A stretch of 31,147 nucleotides of DNA from assembly GCA_934408705.1 (NCBI GenBank), contig CAKRVL010000023.1, forward strand, positions 1-31,147, read 5' to 3'. The position numbers and the translations under genes are program-made. Of this stretch, positions 8,640 to 16,609 are shown one piece after another. Source of the stretch: an uncultured Blautia sp. GTDB lineage: Bacteria > Bacillota > Clostridia > Lachnospirales > Lachnospiraceae. The stretch's first letter is position 1. Every line of letters begins with the position of its first letter. The notes beneath the pieces are model-generated. The model was not told the DNA's origin. It was given only the letters and a program-made list of their open reading frames with translations, and ran no database searches.

Positions 8640-8668
8640 ATATTAACATCTCACGCGTTATTTGTCAA
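8640..8668 (-). promoter_or_regulatory. Strong sigma-A promoter of the putative noncoding RNA
   Basis: On the minus strand a perfect TTGACA is followed after 17 bases by TAATAT. Upstream of the -35 (8669-8720) the minus strand is rich in A-tracts, like an UP element. This is the closest match to consensus in the window. The predicted transcript start is about 8633. Confidence 0.85.
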
Positions 8669-8776
8669 TACTTTTTTGCGTATTTTTCACTTTATTTCTG
8701 TTTTATTTTATTTTGTGCTCTATAATTCTGTGTTTTGAGTGAATTATATCAATTATTCAGAATATTTATTTGAATA

Positions 8777-8822
8777 AGAAAAAGGACAGCCGCGATCTTA
8801 TGAAAGAAACGGGACTGCCCTT
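8777..8822 (-). terminator. Intrinsic terminator of the hydratase gene
   Basis: As RNA from the minus strand, AAGGGCAGUC (8813-8822) pairs fully, with two G-U pairs, to GGCUGUCCUU (8782-8791), and is followed by UUUUUCUU. It begins 10 bases after the hydratase stop codon and isolates that gene from the RNA promoter downstream. Confidence 0.85.
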
Positions 8823-8831
8823 ATAATTATT

Positions 8832-11090
8832 TTACTTTCTATTATAGTTGATCAGACAACCTTTCAGGATGATTTCTCTCTCATCATCTGTCAACTCACC
8901 CAATGTTACTGTAAACGGTACTAATCCGCTCTCTTTCACAACATAACCTGTAATAGTCTCTGTCTTATTCTCTACTGCTTCACGGATTCCCGGGAAAAAC
9001 AGATAGTCACCATTGGCAAAAGGAAGGTCTCCTGCCGGAATCAGGAATGGAAGCATTCCCCAGTTAATCAGGTTGGAACGATAACGCTTGGTAGCATATT
9101 CATTAGCAATATTCGCCCAGCCACCAAGTACCTTCTGGCAGGAGGCAGCCTGCTCTCGGGCAGAACCATCACCTGGCTTCACAGCAAAGATAGTGCTTCC
9201 AACACCAAGATTTCCCTTGCCAACTTCCGGATAAGCCTTCTGCACAGCTTCCATAACAGGCTTCAGCTCCGGAACCACTTCAAGCGGACATTCACCGTTC
9301 TCAATAGCATGCTCAGCCTTCTGGATTTCTTTAGCGCGTCCTACATAAGCCGGATCCTTCCTGGAAAGAGTAAACTCAGCCAGACCAAGTGGATTGGAAC
9401 GGTAGGAGGAGGTCTCACCAGATGGAATCAGCTCATCTGTCGTAGTTACCGGATCATGGATTTCAGAAACAACCTTCAGTACCAGATTCTCTGCAAGAGC
9501 CGGCATCTTCGGCCAGTCCTTGATATTCGGACCAAACTGAATCTCAACAGATGGATCTGCTACGCCCTTGCTGTCAAATACACGGTTATCATAAATGGTT
9601 TTGTCAAAGAAATATTTCTGGCCTCTGTACTCTCCTGTGAAATTCTCAGCGGATGTAAGGAATCCCTTATTAGCAGCTGTAGCAGCAATAGAACGGGCAT
9701 CCATAAGTGCAACAGAGGAAATCTGACCATTCTGGATCTTAGAGCCTTCACGGTTAGGGAAGTTTCTGGTTGTATGACGGATACTGAATGCATTATTCGC
9801 AGGAGTATCTCCGGCACCAAAACAAGGTCCGCAGAATGCTGTCTTCACAACAGCACCTGTACCAAGAAGATCGGCCAGGACACCATTCTTAGCCAGTTCC
9901 ATATAAATCGGTGTACTTGCCGGATATACACTTAAGGTAAAGGCATCTGCACCAATGCTTGTGCCGCGGAGAATATCTGCTGCGGCACAGATATTCTCGA
10001 AGCCACCACCTGCGCAGCCTGCAATAATTCCCTGGTCAACATAAAGCTTTCCGTCTACAACCTTGTTGCGAAGAGTATATGGCACCTTACCATCCAGACT
10101 GATCTGCGCCTTTTTCTCCACATCTGCAAGAATGTCGTCCAGATTGGCATTCAGCTCATCAATTGTATAGGTATTGCTTGGATGGAATGGCATAGCGATC
10201 ATTGGCTTGATCTCACCAAGGTCAATCTCCACGCATCCATCATAATAAGCCACATCTCCTGGCTTCAGCTCCTTATAGCTCTGCTCTCTGCCATGGATCT
10301 CATAGAATTCATGAATTTTCTCATCTGTCTGCCAGATAGAGGAAAGACAGGTAGTCTCAGTAGTCATAACATCAATGCCAATACGGAAATCAGCACTTAA
10401 ATTACCAACACCAGGTCCTACGAACTCCATTACCTTATTCTTCACATAACCATTTGCAAATACCTTGCCAATAATCGCAAGGGCAACGTCCTGTGGACCA
10501 ACGCCCGGACGTGGAGTACCTTTCAGATAAATAGCAACAACTCCTGGCATATTAATATCATATGTCTGGGAAAGAAGCTGCTTCACCAGCTCTGGTCCTC
10601 CCTCACCCATAGCCATGGTTCCCAGAGCACCATAACGGGTATGGCTATCTGAGCCAAGGATCATCTTACCGCATTCTGCCAGCATCTCACGGGCAAACTG
10701 ATGGATAACAGCCTGATGAGGCGGAACATACACACCGCCGTATTTCTTAGCACAGGTAAGACCAAACATATGGTCATCCTCATTGATCGTACCACCAACT
10801 GCACAAAGGGAGTTGTGGCAGTTTGTAAGCACATATGGTACAGGAAAACGCTCCAGTCCTGAAGCACGCGCAGTCTGGATAATACCTACAAAAGTAATAT
10901 CATGAGATGTAAGTTTATCAAATTTAATCTGAAGCTTTTCCATATTACCGGAAGTATTATGGGCATTCAAAATAGAATAGGCAATGGTATTTCTTGCAGC
11001 CTCCTCCTTAGAAACAGGGAGATCAGCACTGCCCTCAGGGATAATAGTCTGCCCATTCTGCAGATACACACCTGTATCGTATAATTTCAT
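8832..11090 (-). CDS. Aconitase-family hydratase (YbhJ-like)
   Basis: The product has 752 residues. I start at the ATG at 11090; a longer frame begins at an ATG that is itself part of the AGGAGG ribosome site 9 bases upstream. Aconitase family marks are GSDSHT at 146-151, a first cluster cysteine Cys359 in the [11 protein letters not shown] segment, Cys420 and Cys423 in FCGPCFG, and a C-terminal [10 protein letters not shown] loop matching the substrate-binding S-S-R-E-H-A loop. Three cysteines for a [4Fe-4S] cluster are thus kept. The first cysteine context differs from the usual S-C-T-N, which places it nearer the aconitase-like branch containing E. coli YbhJ (from memory) than AcnA or LeuC. 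No other citrate-cycle gene is adjacent, so the substrate is uncertain. Confidence 0.85.
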   Translation of the reverse strand: MKLYDTGVYLQNGQTIIPEGSADLPVSKEEAARNTIAYSILNAHNTSGNMEKLQIKFDKLTSHDITFVGIIQTARASGLERFPVPYVLTNCHNSLCAVGGTINEDDHMFGLTCAKKYGGVYVPPHQAVIHQFAREMLAECGKMILGSDSHTRYGALGTMAMGEGGPELVKQLLSQTYDINMPGVVAIYLKGTPRPGVGPQDVALAIIGKVFANGYVKNKVMEFVGPGVGNLSADFRIGIDVMTTETTCLSSIWQTDEKIHEFYEIHGREQSYKELKPGDVAYYDGCVEIDLGEIKPMIAMPFHPSNTYTIDELNANLDDILADVEKKAQISLDGKVPYTLRNKVVDGKLYVDQGIIAGCAGGGFENICAAADILRGTSIGADAFTLSVYPASTPIYMELAKNGVLADLLGTGAVVKTAFCGPCFGAGDTPANNAFSIRHTTRNFPNREGSKIQNGQISSVALMDARSIAATAANKGFLTSAENFTGEYRGQKYFFDKTIYDNRVFDSKGVADPSVEIQFGPNIKDWPKMPALAENLVLKVVSEIHDPVTTTDELIPSGETSSYRSNPLGLAEFTLSRKDPAYVGRAKEIQKAEHAIENGECPLEVVPELKPVMEAVQKAYPEVGKGNLGVGSTIFAVKPGDGSAREQAASCQKVLGGWANIANEYATKRYRSNLINWGMLPFLIPAGDLPFANGDYLFFPGIREAVENKTETITGYVVKESGLVPFTVTLGELTDDEREIILKGCLINYNRK

Positions 11091-11143
11091 AATAAAAATC
11101 CTCCTCATCTGAATGTATTGATAAGTGACAAATATTATCGTTA

Positions 11144-11172
11144 ATTATAGTAGATTTCATCATAAGAATCAA
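11144..11172 (-). promoter_or_regulatory. Promoter of the hydratase gene
   Basis: On the minus strand TTGATT and a perfect TATAAT are separated by 17 bases, about 50 bases upstream of the chosen ATG. Confidence 0.8.
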
Positions 11173-11182
11173 GCAAAAACAC

Positions 11183-11196
11183 TTTAGTGCGCTAAA
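11183..11196. promoter_or_regulatory. Palindrome between two divergent promoters
   Basis: TTTAG and CTAAA flank a 4-base centre in a 14-base inverted repeat. It lies about 10 bases upstream of the hydratase -35 box and about 26 bases upstream of the opposite promoter, so a regulator bound here could act on both. This is inference from position. Confidence 0.35.
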
Positions 11197-11222
11197 AAGG
11201 TTTTTCATTGTTTTTTCATGAC

Positions 11223-11251
11223 TTTACTTTCACTTTAAAATCCGCTATACT
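11223..11251 (+). promoter_or_regulatory. Probable promoter of the 88-residue protein gene
   Basis: TTTACT and TATACT are 17 bases apart on the plus strand. The leader of about 60 bases then contains a perfect 6-bp hairpin with a 4-base loop (11278-11293) followed by TTTT. Confidence 0.55.
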
Positions 11252-11317
11252 TGAAGTCGCTTAAAGCTCAAGTACCGCTGCCATCTGTGGCAGTTTTAAC
11301 AGGGAGGTAATCATATT

Positions 11318-11584
11318 ATGTTCCGCCTTTGGGGACGAATCTGGAAAGACAACCATATGCTGAAGGATACCGTAATCTGCGATGACCGGCAGGAGACCAG
11401 AACTCACAAGGTTTTTCACTGTCTGGAAGAGATATGCTACGAACTTGATCTGGGCAATCCGATCTGGCTGGACACTACAGTACGGGATTTTAAGAAGCAC
11501 AGTAAAACACGTTTTTATCAGGATAATTTTATTGAACAGATTGACTTCGATTATCTGGAAATACAGGTGATCGAAGAAGATTAA
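11318..11584 (+). CDS. Small acidic protein of unknown function, conserved-looking
   Basis: The product has 88 residues and no signal peptide or membrane helix. GGGAGG lies 10 bases before the ATG, and a promoter is visible upstream, so the frame is very likely real. It is rich in aromatic and acidic residues and ends in an acidic VIEED tail; the core segments LEEICYELDLGNPIWLD and FIEQIDFDYLEIQV read like a compact alpha-beta domain. I recall similar short proteins in other Lachnospiraceae but know no function. It ends 36 bases before the secreted transglutaminase-like gene and may share its transcript. Overlapping frames on either strand lack ribosome sites. Confidence 0.75.
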   Translation: MFRLWGRIWKDNHMLKDTVICDDRQETRTHKVFHCLEEICYELDLGNPIWLDTTVRDFKKHSKTRFYQDNFIEQIDFDYLEIQVIEED

Positions 11585-11620
11585 GTATAATAGGATCAAA
11601 TTTATTTTTGGAGGCAAATT

Positions 11621-12445
11621 ATGAAAAAAGCAAAAATGTTAATGCTGATTCTCACCAGCTCAGCTCTTGCACTTACACCGGTGGCAGCCAGTGCAGCTGA
11701 GGAGGTATCATCACAGACAACCTCGACAGTTACCGATGCACCCACAGTCACACCTACTCCTGTACCTCAGAAGAAGGGCTGGATCACCCTGAAGAGTGGT
11801 AAGAAGAAATACTTCCGTGATGGCAGAAATGTTACTGGTTTCCAGAAGATCGGTAAATATTATTATTATTTCAGCGCCAAGGGAACTCTCCTGAAGAATA
11901 AGACCATTAAGAAAGGTTATAAAGGTTTTACTTATTTCATAGACAGCAAAGGCCGTGTAATGGGACGCCAGAAGGGCTCTGTCTACTATACCGCAAGTGG
12001 TAAGAAGATGAACCAGGCACAGATTGCAGACCTTCGTTCCAAACAGATCGTAGCAGAGATCACCAATTCCCGTATGTCCAAGCCAGCGAAGCTTCAGGCA
12101 TGCTTCAACTGGGTAATTAAGGGCTACTACAATATCTGGCGCCGTTTCGACCAGGGTGGTAAGAACTGGCCCGCAGCCTTCGCCAATGATCATTTCCTCT
12201 ACAGAAAAGGTGACTGCATTTCCGATGCTGCTGCCTTCGGTTATCTGGCCAAGGCAATTGGCTATAAGAATGTTTATGTATGCGCCGATGCTGTAAGAAG
12301 CAATAATAATGCCCATTCATGGACTGAGATCAATGGACTTGTTTACGATCCGCTTTTCGCAGAGGCCAAAAGCTACAGCAAATATTATGGCTGCAGCTAC
12401 GGAAGCTATGGATTGTCTGCTATTCTCAAATATAAGCTTTCCTGA
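11621..12445 (+). CDS. Secreted transglutaminase-like protein with wall-binding-like repeats
   Basis: The product has 274 residues. Residues 1-26 form a signal peptide ending ASAAEE, followed by a Thr/Pro/Val linker. Residues about 53-130 hold three short aromatic repeats (GWITLKSGKKKYF, GKYYYYFSAKGTL, GFTYFIDSKGRVMG) that resemble choline- or glucan-binding repeats. The C-terminal half is a transglutaminase-like fold with Cys199 in the KGDCISDAAAFGYL helix, His232 in AHSWTEI and Asp243 in VYDP, a plausible catalytic triad. Such proteins act outside the cell, often as proteases or amide-bond enzymes on wall components; the substrate here is unknown. GGAGG lies 7 bases before the ATG, and a strong terminator follows. 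Confidence 0.85.
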   Translation: MKKAKMLMLILTSSALALTPVAASAAEEVSSQTTSTVTDAPTVTPTPVPQKKGWITLKSGKKKYFRDGRNVTGFQKIGKYYYYFSAKGTLLKNKTIKKGYKGFTYFIDSKGRVMGRQKGSVYYTASGKKMNQAQIADLRSKQIVAEITNSRMSKPAKLQACFNWVIKGYYNIWRRFDQGGKNWPAAFANDHFLYRKGDCISDAAAFGYLAKAIGYKNVYVCADAVRSNNNAHSWTEINGLVYDPLFAEAKSYSKYYGCSYGSYGLSAILKYKLS

Positions 12446-12450
12446 TTATA

Positions 12451-12492
12451 AAAGCTCCCGGATCCTTTTACAGGATTCCGAGAGCTTTTTTT
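12451..12492 (+). terminator. Terminator between convergent genes
   Basis: AGCTC-C-CGGA-TCC at 12453-12465 pairs with the complementary arm at 12473-12486, followed by seven T. The right arm overlaps the last codons of the RNase H gene. The opposite strand has a shorter T-rich end, so it may also stop RNase H transcripts. Confidence 0.9.
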
Positions 12493-13106
12493 GCAAGCTG
12501 ATCCGCCATATCATTGTATTTGTCATTGGAATGTCCCTTCACTTTTACGAAATGAACCTTCACCTGCTTCACTGCATTCTGATAAAACGCCTGATATGCC
12601 TTGGTTCCCTCTTTATTAGCTTTCCAGGCACCGGTACACCATTTGGCAATGCCTTCATAATCATGGTAAATGGTAATTTCAGGAATATTATGATCAATTG
12701 CATATTGCATGGCAGCTTCTGAACCTTTGATTTCTCCTGCCACATTGTGCATCAAAGCCAATTCTTGATCCGTCAATTTCTTACAAAAACACTTCTCCTG
12801 TCCATTCTCAAGAATCACCATACCATATGAGAACTCGCCGGTATCCCCACGATAACTTCCATCTACATAGGCAGTTACACCTGATGCTCCTGCAGCTGAC
12901 AGCCCTGTGGCTGGCACCTTTGCGGCTGACATTTCTGTTTCTGATGTCCCTGTGCTTACTCCGGCAAATACCTTGGCCTCTTCCATCGTCCCAAAGCTTT
13001 TAAACTCTGCCCCTGAAAATCCTGTAACCTGCTTCTGACATTCTGCCCAGGTCAGGAATACTCCTGTTTTTCTCCCCTGTCGTACTGCATAGTATTTTTT
13101 TGCCAT
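12468..13106 (-). CDS. Ribonuclease H1 with N-terminal RNA-DNA hybrid-binding domain
   Basis: The product has 212 residues. Residues 1-50 ([21 protein letters not shown] and [12 protein letters not shown]) match the hybrid-binding domain also called caulimovirus viroplasmin. An Ala/Ser/Thr-rich linker of about 25 residues follows. The catalytic domain spans about 78-212 with the acidic set Asp82 (AYVDGSY), Glu125 (VAGEIKG), Asp149 (YHDYEG) and Asp199 (YNDMAD). It cuts the RNA strand of RNA-DNA hybrids. GGGAGG precedes the ATG. It begins 45 bases after the dehydrogenase gene and may share its transcript. Confidence 0.93.
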   Translation of the reverse strand: MAKKYYAVRQGRKTGVFLTWAECQKQVTGFSGAEFKSFGTMEEAKVFAGVSTGTSETEMSAAKVPATGLSAAGASGVTAYVDGSYRGDTGEFSYGMVILENGQEKCFCKKLTDQELALMHNVAGEIKGSEAAMQYAIDHNIPEITIYHDYEGIAKWCTGAWKANKEGTKAYQAFYQNAVKQVKVHFVKVKGHSNDKYNDMADQLAKKALGIL

Positions 13107-13151
13107 GTAGCCTCCCTGTTTCTCTGTAAAATATTACCCGATACTATATTT

Positions 13152-14108
13152 TTAATATACTCTATTTGTAGTATCTCCATCCTGGAATCTATGAATATTT
13201 TTCACTACCTCATCCACCACCCGGAATCTGGTTTCCCTGGCCGCCCAGGCAATATGAGGTGTGATGATCAGCTTATTGCTGTCCTGGATTTTCAGCAACG
13301 GATTCTCCGGATCCATGGGCTCTTTGCAGAGCACATCAAGACCGGCACCGGCAATGGAGCCTTCTGTAAGTGCTGTATATAAATCCTCTTCGTTTACAAT
13401 TGCGCCTCTTGCAAGATTCAGGAAAATCGCAGATTTCTTCATCTTGCGGAATTTATCCAAAGTCATCAGATTCTCTGTATACTGATTCAAAGGAGCATGT
13501 ACTGAAAGTATATCTGAGCGTGAAAGAAGCTCGTCCAGATCTACCTGCTCATAATCCGTATCGTATTTGTTTCCGGAAGCAGAATAGCAGATAATATGAC
13601 AGCCAAAGGACTGTGCAAGGGCTGCGACCTTACGTCCGATTGCCCCCAGGCCGATGATTCCCCATGTTTTTCCATCCAGTTCAAAAAAGCTCTGACTAAA
13701 ATGGGAAAAACAGGTTCCTCTTGCATACTCTCCGGATTTTACATAATTGTCGTAATAATTTAATTTTTCCAGAATATAGAATAAAAGAGCAAATGTATGC
13801 TGGGCTACGCCGTTTGTAGAATATCCAGCTACATTATACGCTGCAATTCCCCGTTTTTTCAGATAGTCACCGTCCAAATTATTAAATCCAGTGGCAGTCA
13901 GGCATACCAGCTTAAGTTTTTCCGCTTTCCCGATGGTTTCTTCACAAATCGGAACCTTATTTGCTACGATTACATCAGCATCCTTTGTCTTTTCTTCCAT
14001 TTCATCAGAGGTAGTGCTGCGATAGATCACAACCTCGCCAAGGGACTCAAATGGGGTAAATACCATATCCTGTCCCAGACTATCTGCTTCCAGAATTACA
14101 ATTTTCAT
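13152..14108 (-). CDS. NAD-dependent D-2-hydroxyacid dehydrogenase
   Basis: The product has 318 residues. The Rossmann motif GLGAIG is at 153-158. Catalytic residues of the family are Arg234 (LARGAIVNEEDL), Glu263 (DVLCKEPM) and His285 (ITPHIAWA). It interconverts a 2-keto acid and the D-2-hydroxy acid; the sequence style is that of glycerate dehydrogenase or hydroxypyruvate reductase, but substrate assignment is inference. No clear Shine-Dalgarno is present beyond GCGAG near the ATG. The leader on its 5' side contains the palindromic repeat element described separately, and I could not find a convincing promoter between that element and the start. Confidence 0.9.
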   Translation of the reverse strand: MKIVILEADSLGQDMVFTPFESLGEVVIYRSTTSDEMEEKTKDADVIVANKVPICEETIGKAEKLKLVCLTATGFNNLDGDYLKKRGIAAYNVAGYSTNGVAQHTFALLFYILEKLNYYDNYVKSGEYARGTCFSHFSQSFFELDGKTWGIIGLGAIGRKVAALAQSFGCHIICYSASGNKYDTDYEQVDLDELLSRSDILSVHAPLNQYTENLMTLDKFRKMKKSAIFLNLARGAIVNEEDLYTALTEGSIAGAGLDVLCKEPMDPENPLLKIQDSNKLIITPHIAWAARETRFRVVDEVVKNIHRFQDGDTTNRVY

Positions 14109-14144
14109 AATATTCTACTCGCTTTCTTCTATTACTATTGAACA

Positions 14145-14325
14145 AAGCGGACAAGTCCGCTTCAAACTCCCTAAATTCCTCAATCTTTGAGGGACTTGTT
14201 GCGCTTTGCGCGCCAGATGCCGTCTGCTTTAGCAGACAGATTCCTCATGCATCTGGTCGCATCCTCGCGGAGCGTTTTTTTTGTAATAGGAACATTACGG
14301 AGTAATTGCCTATTACAAAAAAAGC
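14145..14325. repeat. Compact multi-hairpin palindromic element, candidate dispersed repeat
   Basis: Six palindromes are packed into 180 bases. They are AAGCGGAC/GTCCGCTT (14145-14162), CCTCAA/TTGAGG with a 3-base loop (14178-14192), GCGC-TTT-GCGC (14201-14211), CCAGATGC/GCATCTGG (14213-14220/14249-14256) enclosing GTCTGC-TTTA-GCAGAC (14222-14237), and TTGTAATAGG/CCTATTACAA (14281-14290/14309-14318) enclosing ATTAC/GTAAT. The last stem is extended by T and A runs on the two sides. GGACAAGTCC near the left end can also pair with GGGACTTGTT at 14191-14200, giving an alternative fold. I recall very similar sequence between genes of other Lachnospiraceae, so a REP/MITE-like element is likely, but this needs a search. 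Confidence 0.6.
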
Positions 14326-14345
14326 ACAGGAAATTAATCCTGTGC
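14317..14345 (-). terminator. Intrinsic terminator of the 210-residue membrane protein gene
   Basis: On the minus strand GCACAGG/CCTGTGC (14339-14345/14324-14330) forms a 7-bp stem with an 8-base loop, followed by a run of seven T. It is 30 bases after the stop codon. The T-run is shared with the outer edge of the palindromic element. Confidence 0.85.
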
Positions 14346-14374
14346 CATGATTTTACTACTTTTAGCAGATTATA

Positions 14375-15007
14375 TCAAACCATAAATTCCCGGATGATCT
14401 CACGCATGATTTTCTCTTCTTCCGGTGTAAGCATTTTGCTAAAGTGACTTCCTGAAGCTGCTGTCTGGCGGATGCTGCTTGTAATCTTGTCTACAATCTC
14501 TTCCTGCAGGACAGGGTCAGCCTTCTTTGCAGCAGGAATTTCCTGTGTCCAGCTTTGCAGCTGTTCCACATAGTCTGCCAGAGTATCCATCACCAGCTCT
14601 TCCTTGTAGGAAAAATCCAGTCCCTGACGAAGCAGCAAAAGTGCTGCCGGGATCACAGCTCCCACATACAGATAACTCAATGGAAGTCCCTCTTCTATTC
14701 TTAAAACTGTAGATAAATAAATAGCACAGCCCAGAATCAAGGTAGACAAAAGCGCCGGATACCACACAAACCGATTCATCCTGTGAAGAAGCCTGTCCCT
14801 TGTTCTCCACAGCTTCAGCCATTTTTCCTTAAGGCTTACACTGCTGCCTGTCCCCGTATTTTTCCTGGTGCCTGACATTTTACTTCCGGTACTTTTCAGC
14901 ATTCTTCTGTAGGTGAGGTTTGTTGCCAGCATTCCAATTGCTCCCAGCGCCCCAAGGGCAGCCATACAGTAGAGCAATATATGCAGGCTCATGATTTTGT
15001 CCAGCAT
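14375..15007 (-). CDS. Membrane protein of unknown function
   Basis: The 210-residue product starts at the ATG at 15007, which has GGGAGG 6 bases upstream; a longer frame starts at an ATG lying before that site. Hydrophobic helices are visible at about 8-30, 85-105 and 113-130. A basic Ser/Thr/Gly-rich cytoplasmic loop lies between the first two, and a long acidic helical tail of about 80 residues ends in EEEKIMREIIREF. The layout, with short helices and a soluble helical tail, suggests a scaffold or regulatory role, but I recognise no family. It has its own promoter and terminator next to murF. Confidence 0.75.
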   Translation of the reverse strand: MLDKIMSLHILLYCMAALGALGAIGMLATNLTYRRMLKSTGSKMSGTRKNTGTGSSVSLKEKWLKLWRTRDRLLHRMNRFVWYPALLSTLILGCAIYLSTVLRIEEGLPLSYLYVGAVIPAALLLLRQGLDFSYKEELVMDTLADYVEQLQSWTQEIPAAKKADPVLQEEIVDKITSSIRQTAASGSHFSKMLTPEEEKIMREIIREFMV

Positions 15008-15070
15008 AATGTCCTCCCATATTCTCATTTATGATGCTCCCGCTTATAAACGGCACACCTCGTTGAAAAC

Positions 15071-15098
15071 ATTATACCTCTGCTATCCATTATGTGAA
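15071..15098 (-). promoter_or_regulatory. Promoter of the 210-residue membrane protein gene
   Basis: On the minus strand TTCACA is followed after 16 bases by a perfect TATAAT, about 60 bases before the chosen ATG. Confidence 0.65.
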
Positions 15099-15165
15099 AC
15101 CAAAATCGTTCGTCAAATTCCCGTAAAAACTTACATCTTCTGTAGTTTCTCTGCGTTAGTCTCCC

Positions 15166-16533
15166 CTACATTTCCTGCAGTGCCGCAACTACCTTTTCAA
15201 ACTGCATGAAATGAGATGCCTTAACCAGAATGGTATCTCCTGTCTGTACATAGGAGTTCAGGTGTGCCAGAAGACTGTCTCTGTCTGGTTCCTCTATAAC
15301 CGTAAGGTTCGGATTCTCTTTTGCTCTTCTGGCAATGTTCGCAGAAAGAGGGCCTGTGCAGATGCATACATCAATTCCGCATTTCGCTGCATGCTCACCC
15401 ACTTCAGCGTGAAGCTGAGCCTCATTTTCTCCAAGCTCACCCATATCACCCAAAATAGCTACCTTTCTTCCGGCGCCGTCCTTCAGAACATCCAGAGATG
15501 CCTTCATGGACATTGGATTGGCATTATAGCAATCGTCTACAATAAGGAAGCGGTCTGTCTCGATCATATGGAATCTTCCGCTGATAGCTTCCAGAGTCTC
15601 AATTCCACGACGGATCTGTTCCAGGGTAAGTCCGTAAATACGTCCTACAGCTGTAGCCGCCAAAGCATTATATACCATATGGATTCCAGGCATTGGGATA
15701 TCTGCCTTAAAGGACTCTTCGCCAACATGAATGCGGCAGGTCATACCCTTTAAGCCTCTGCTTGCGATCTCATCTGCATATATTTCCTTATCAGACTCCA
15801 TACCAAAGAATACAGGCTTAATGCCCTCATATTCCTTTACCGTACAAAGCTTGTCATCGTCACCGTTTAATACAATATGACCATCTTTTTTCAGGTATTT
15901 AAATATCTCGGTTTTTGCCTTCAGCACTCCATCCCTGTCTCCCAGATTCTCCAGATGGCAGGTACCGATATTAGTGATCACACAGGTATCCGGTCTTGCA
16001 ATTTTCGCCAGACGTGTCATCTCGCCGAAATCACTGATTCCCATTTCCAAAACTGCAATCTGATCCTCGTCACGAAGACGAAAAACAGTAAGTGGAAGTC
16101 CCAGTTCATTATTAAAATTCCCCTGAGTCTTCAATGTACGGTATTTCTCCTTCAAAACAGAAGCAATTACCTCTTTTGTGCTTGTTTTTCCAACACTTCC
16201 TGTAATTCCCACAACTGGAATCTGTAACTGCTTCAGATAGAATTCTGCAATGTCCTTTACCGCCTGTAGAGAGGATTCCACCTTGATATATGGAAAATCA
16301 GCATTCTCCAGTGTGCGCTCTGATAATGTCGCCAGCGCACCGGCTTCCATTACCTGGGGAATGAACTTATGCGCATCCACACGTTCACCTACGATCGGTA
16401 CAAAAAGTGTTCCAGGTTCTGCTTTACGGCTGTCAGTTGTAATAGAAGAAACCTCCTGCTTAAGGGAATCGGATGGTCCGAAGTAGACACCGCCACAAAC
16501 CCTTGTCAGGTTTTCTAAAGTAAGATTTTTCAT
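15166..16533 (-). CDS. murF: UDP-N-acetylmuramoyl-tripeptide--D-alanyl-D-alanine ligase
   Basis: The product has 455 residues, normal for MurF. This cytoplasmic enzyme adds D-Ala-D-Ala to the UDP-MurNAc tripeptide with ATP. The P-loop TGSVGKTSTKE starts at residue 111, the N-terminal Mur domain carries TTDSRKAEPGTLFVP, and the middle domain has the conserved DDCYNANPMSMKASLD segment that marks MurF against other Mur ligases. It lies 76 bases downstream of ddl, which makes the dipeptide substrate, and is probably in the same transcript. The spacer before it is AT-rich with no terminator. Confidence 0.96.
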   Translation of the reverse strand: MKNLTLENLTRVCGGVYFGPSDSLKQEVSSITTDSRKAEPGTLFVPIVGERVDAHKFIPQVMEAGALATLSERTLENADFPYIKVESSLQAVKDIAEFYLKQLQIPVVGITGSVGKTSTKEVIASVLKEKYRTLKTQGNFNNELGLPLTVFRLRDEDQIAVLEMGISDFGEMTRLAKIARPDTCVITNIGTCHLENLGDRDGVLKAKTEIFKYLKKDGHIVLNGDDDKLCTVKEYEGIKPVFFGMESDKEIYADEIASRGLKGMTCRIHVGEESFKADIPMPGIHMVYNALAATAVGRIYGLTLEQIRRGIETLEAISGRFHMIETDRFLIVDDCYNANPMSMKASLDVLKDGAGRKVAILGDMGELGENEAQLHAEVGEHAAKCGIDVCICTGPLSANIARRAKENPNLTVIEEPDRDSLLAHLNSYVQTGDTILVKASHFMQFEKVVAALQEM

Positions 16534-16609
16534 ATTATATTATTATCCTTATACTGTTTTCACTATTTATTAAGCTTTATTTCTGCTTATTTAAAACTTT
16601 ATTCCCGCT

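Noticed and set aside
11711..12316. 201-residue minus-strand frame opposite the transglutaminase-like gene
   Set aside because: It is antisense to a gene with a signal peptide and catalytic triad; no promoter or ribosome site of its own.
14187..14447. 86-residue plus-strand open frame across the palindromic element
   Set aside because: It is a translation of the repeat and runs into the antisense of the membrane-protein gene; no ribosome site. Similar spurious frames are, from memory, annotated where this repeat occurs.
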